Shown here in pieces: positions 42,026 through 42,321 of a DNA stretch of 42,321 nucleotides. Within the stretch, counting starts at the first letter, position 1; every line of letters starts with the position of its first letter. Source of the DNA: a bacterium (GTDB lineage Bacteria; Chlamydiota; Chlamydiia; Chlamydiales; SM23-39); assembly GCA_021780355.1 (NCBI GenBank), contig JAJXYX010000061.1:1-42321 (forward strand), given 5' to 3'. Position numbers and translations under genes: made by a program. The notes under the pieces were generated by a model, which saw only the letters and a list, made by a program, of their open reading frames with translations, searched no databases and had not been told where the DNA came from.

Positions 42026-42143
42026 AAAAATATTCTCCGTTTTAATTGATGAACTTGTTTAACTTTGTTTTTTTTGTTTAAAACCTATGTTGTATAAAAA
42101 ACTTTGAATGCGGTCTTTTTGGGCGCCTTTCAACCAGAAGCAC

Positions 42144-42312
42144 TATACCCAACGTGATTCAAAATTTGGCCGCTAGGCGGGATTGAAAGCTGCCAAAAAT
42201 CGATTGTTACAAAGGGGGGTAGTATTAAATCAATACAATCCCCCTTTGTAACAATCGATTTTTGGCGCTTTGAACCCGCCTAGCGGCCAAATTTTGAATC
42301 ACGTTGGGTATA
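42144..42312. repeat. Palindromic element copy F (169 bp, full length, divergent arms)
   Basis: From TATACCCAACGTGATTCAA to its reverse complement ending GTTGGGTATA, exactly 169 bp. The outer arm is diverged from copies A and B (CCAACGTGATTCA against CGTTCGTGACTCA), yet both arms of F agree with each other. The inner stem is TTACAAAGGGGG with CCCCCTTTGTAA around GTATT...AATAC. The inner asymmetry (ATTGAAAGCTGCC against TTCAAAGCGCC) is the same as in copy B but inverted, so F lies in the opposite orientation. 42026-42143 is the VWA leader and holds no other gene. Confidence 0.9.
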
Positions 42313-42321
42313 TATTCGCGA

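Noticed and set aside
42144-42312. CRISPR array or simple rho-independent terminator reading of the palindromic elements
   Set aside because: There are no regularly spaced repeats with spacers, the stems are far longer than terminators, and T-runs are lacking.

Overview
The window looks like the chromosome of a chlamydia-related bacterium (order Chlamydiales, environmental families such as Waddliaceae or Parachlamydiaceae). The evidence is gene content and order. thrS, a chromosomal ParA and a pGP6-D-like gene stand in the chlamydial order. Sigma-66-type rpoD is divergent from the rpsT side. There is a small outer-membrane protein whose mature N-terminus resembles the chlamydial major outer membrane protein, a MORN-repeat protein, and an LplT/Aas-like fusion. 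tRNA genes do not encode CCA. A Waddlia-like genome is my best guess, from base composition by eye and gene content only.

Layout. (1) 1-6055 is the integrase end of a genomic island: an AbiE-type toxin-antitoxin pair (+), then a minus-strand block of two small cargo genes, a Rep-like winged-helix protein, an AlpA-like regulator, an unknown gene and a tyrosine integrase. The island stops at a 47-bp copy of the 3' part of tRNA-Pro(GGG), which I read as attR. The intact tRNA gene should lie left of the window. (2) 6056-9880 is a repeat-rich chromosomal stretch: an AAA/DUF4143 ATPase between two palindromic elements, a frameshifted gene remnant, and a small beta-rich protein coupled to a membrane-anchored two-lobed aspartic protease. 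(3) 9881-22700 holds dapA, the MORN protein, the minus-strand run thrS-parA-pgp6D-purB, a GT90 glycosyltransferase, two outer-membrane barrels and the transporter fusion. (4) 22764-30668 is a compact recC-recB-recD operon with overlapping genes. (5) 30698-42321 holds a membrane protein with C-terminal TTN-motif repeats, rpsT, a CoiA-like protein, rpoD, tRNA-Ala(GGC), mreC, a CDP-glycerol glycerophosphotransferase-like gene, mutY, a GT4 glycosyltransferase and a VWA protein.

The most unusual signal is a family of non-coding palindromic elements. Two full copies (7661-7829 and 42144-42312) are each exactly 169 bp. A third (6123-6257) is 135 bp, which is the full length minus 34 bp lost between short direct repeats. 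Three further partial or half copies lie between genes. The arms differ strongly between copies but stay complementary within a copy. A second, unrelated 196-bp palindrome lies at 40217-40412, and a pair of inverted hairpin units forms the leader of recC.

All calls rest on reading the sequence. No database search or structure prediction was run.
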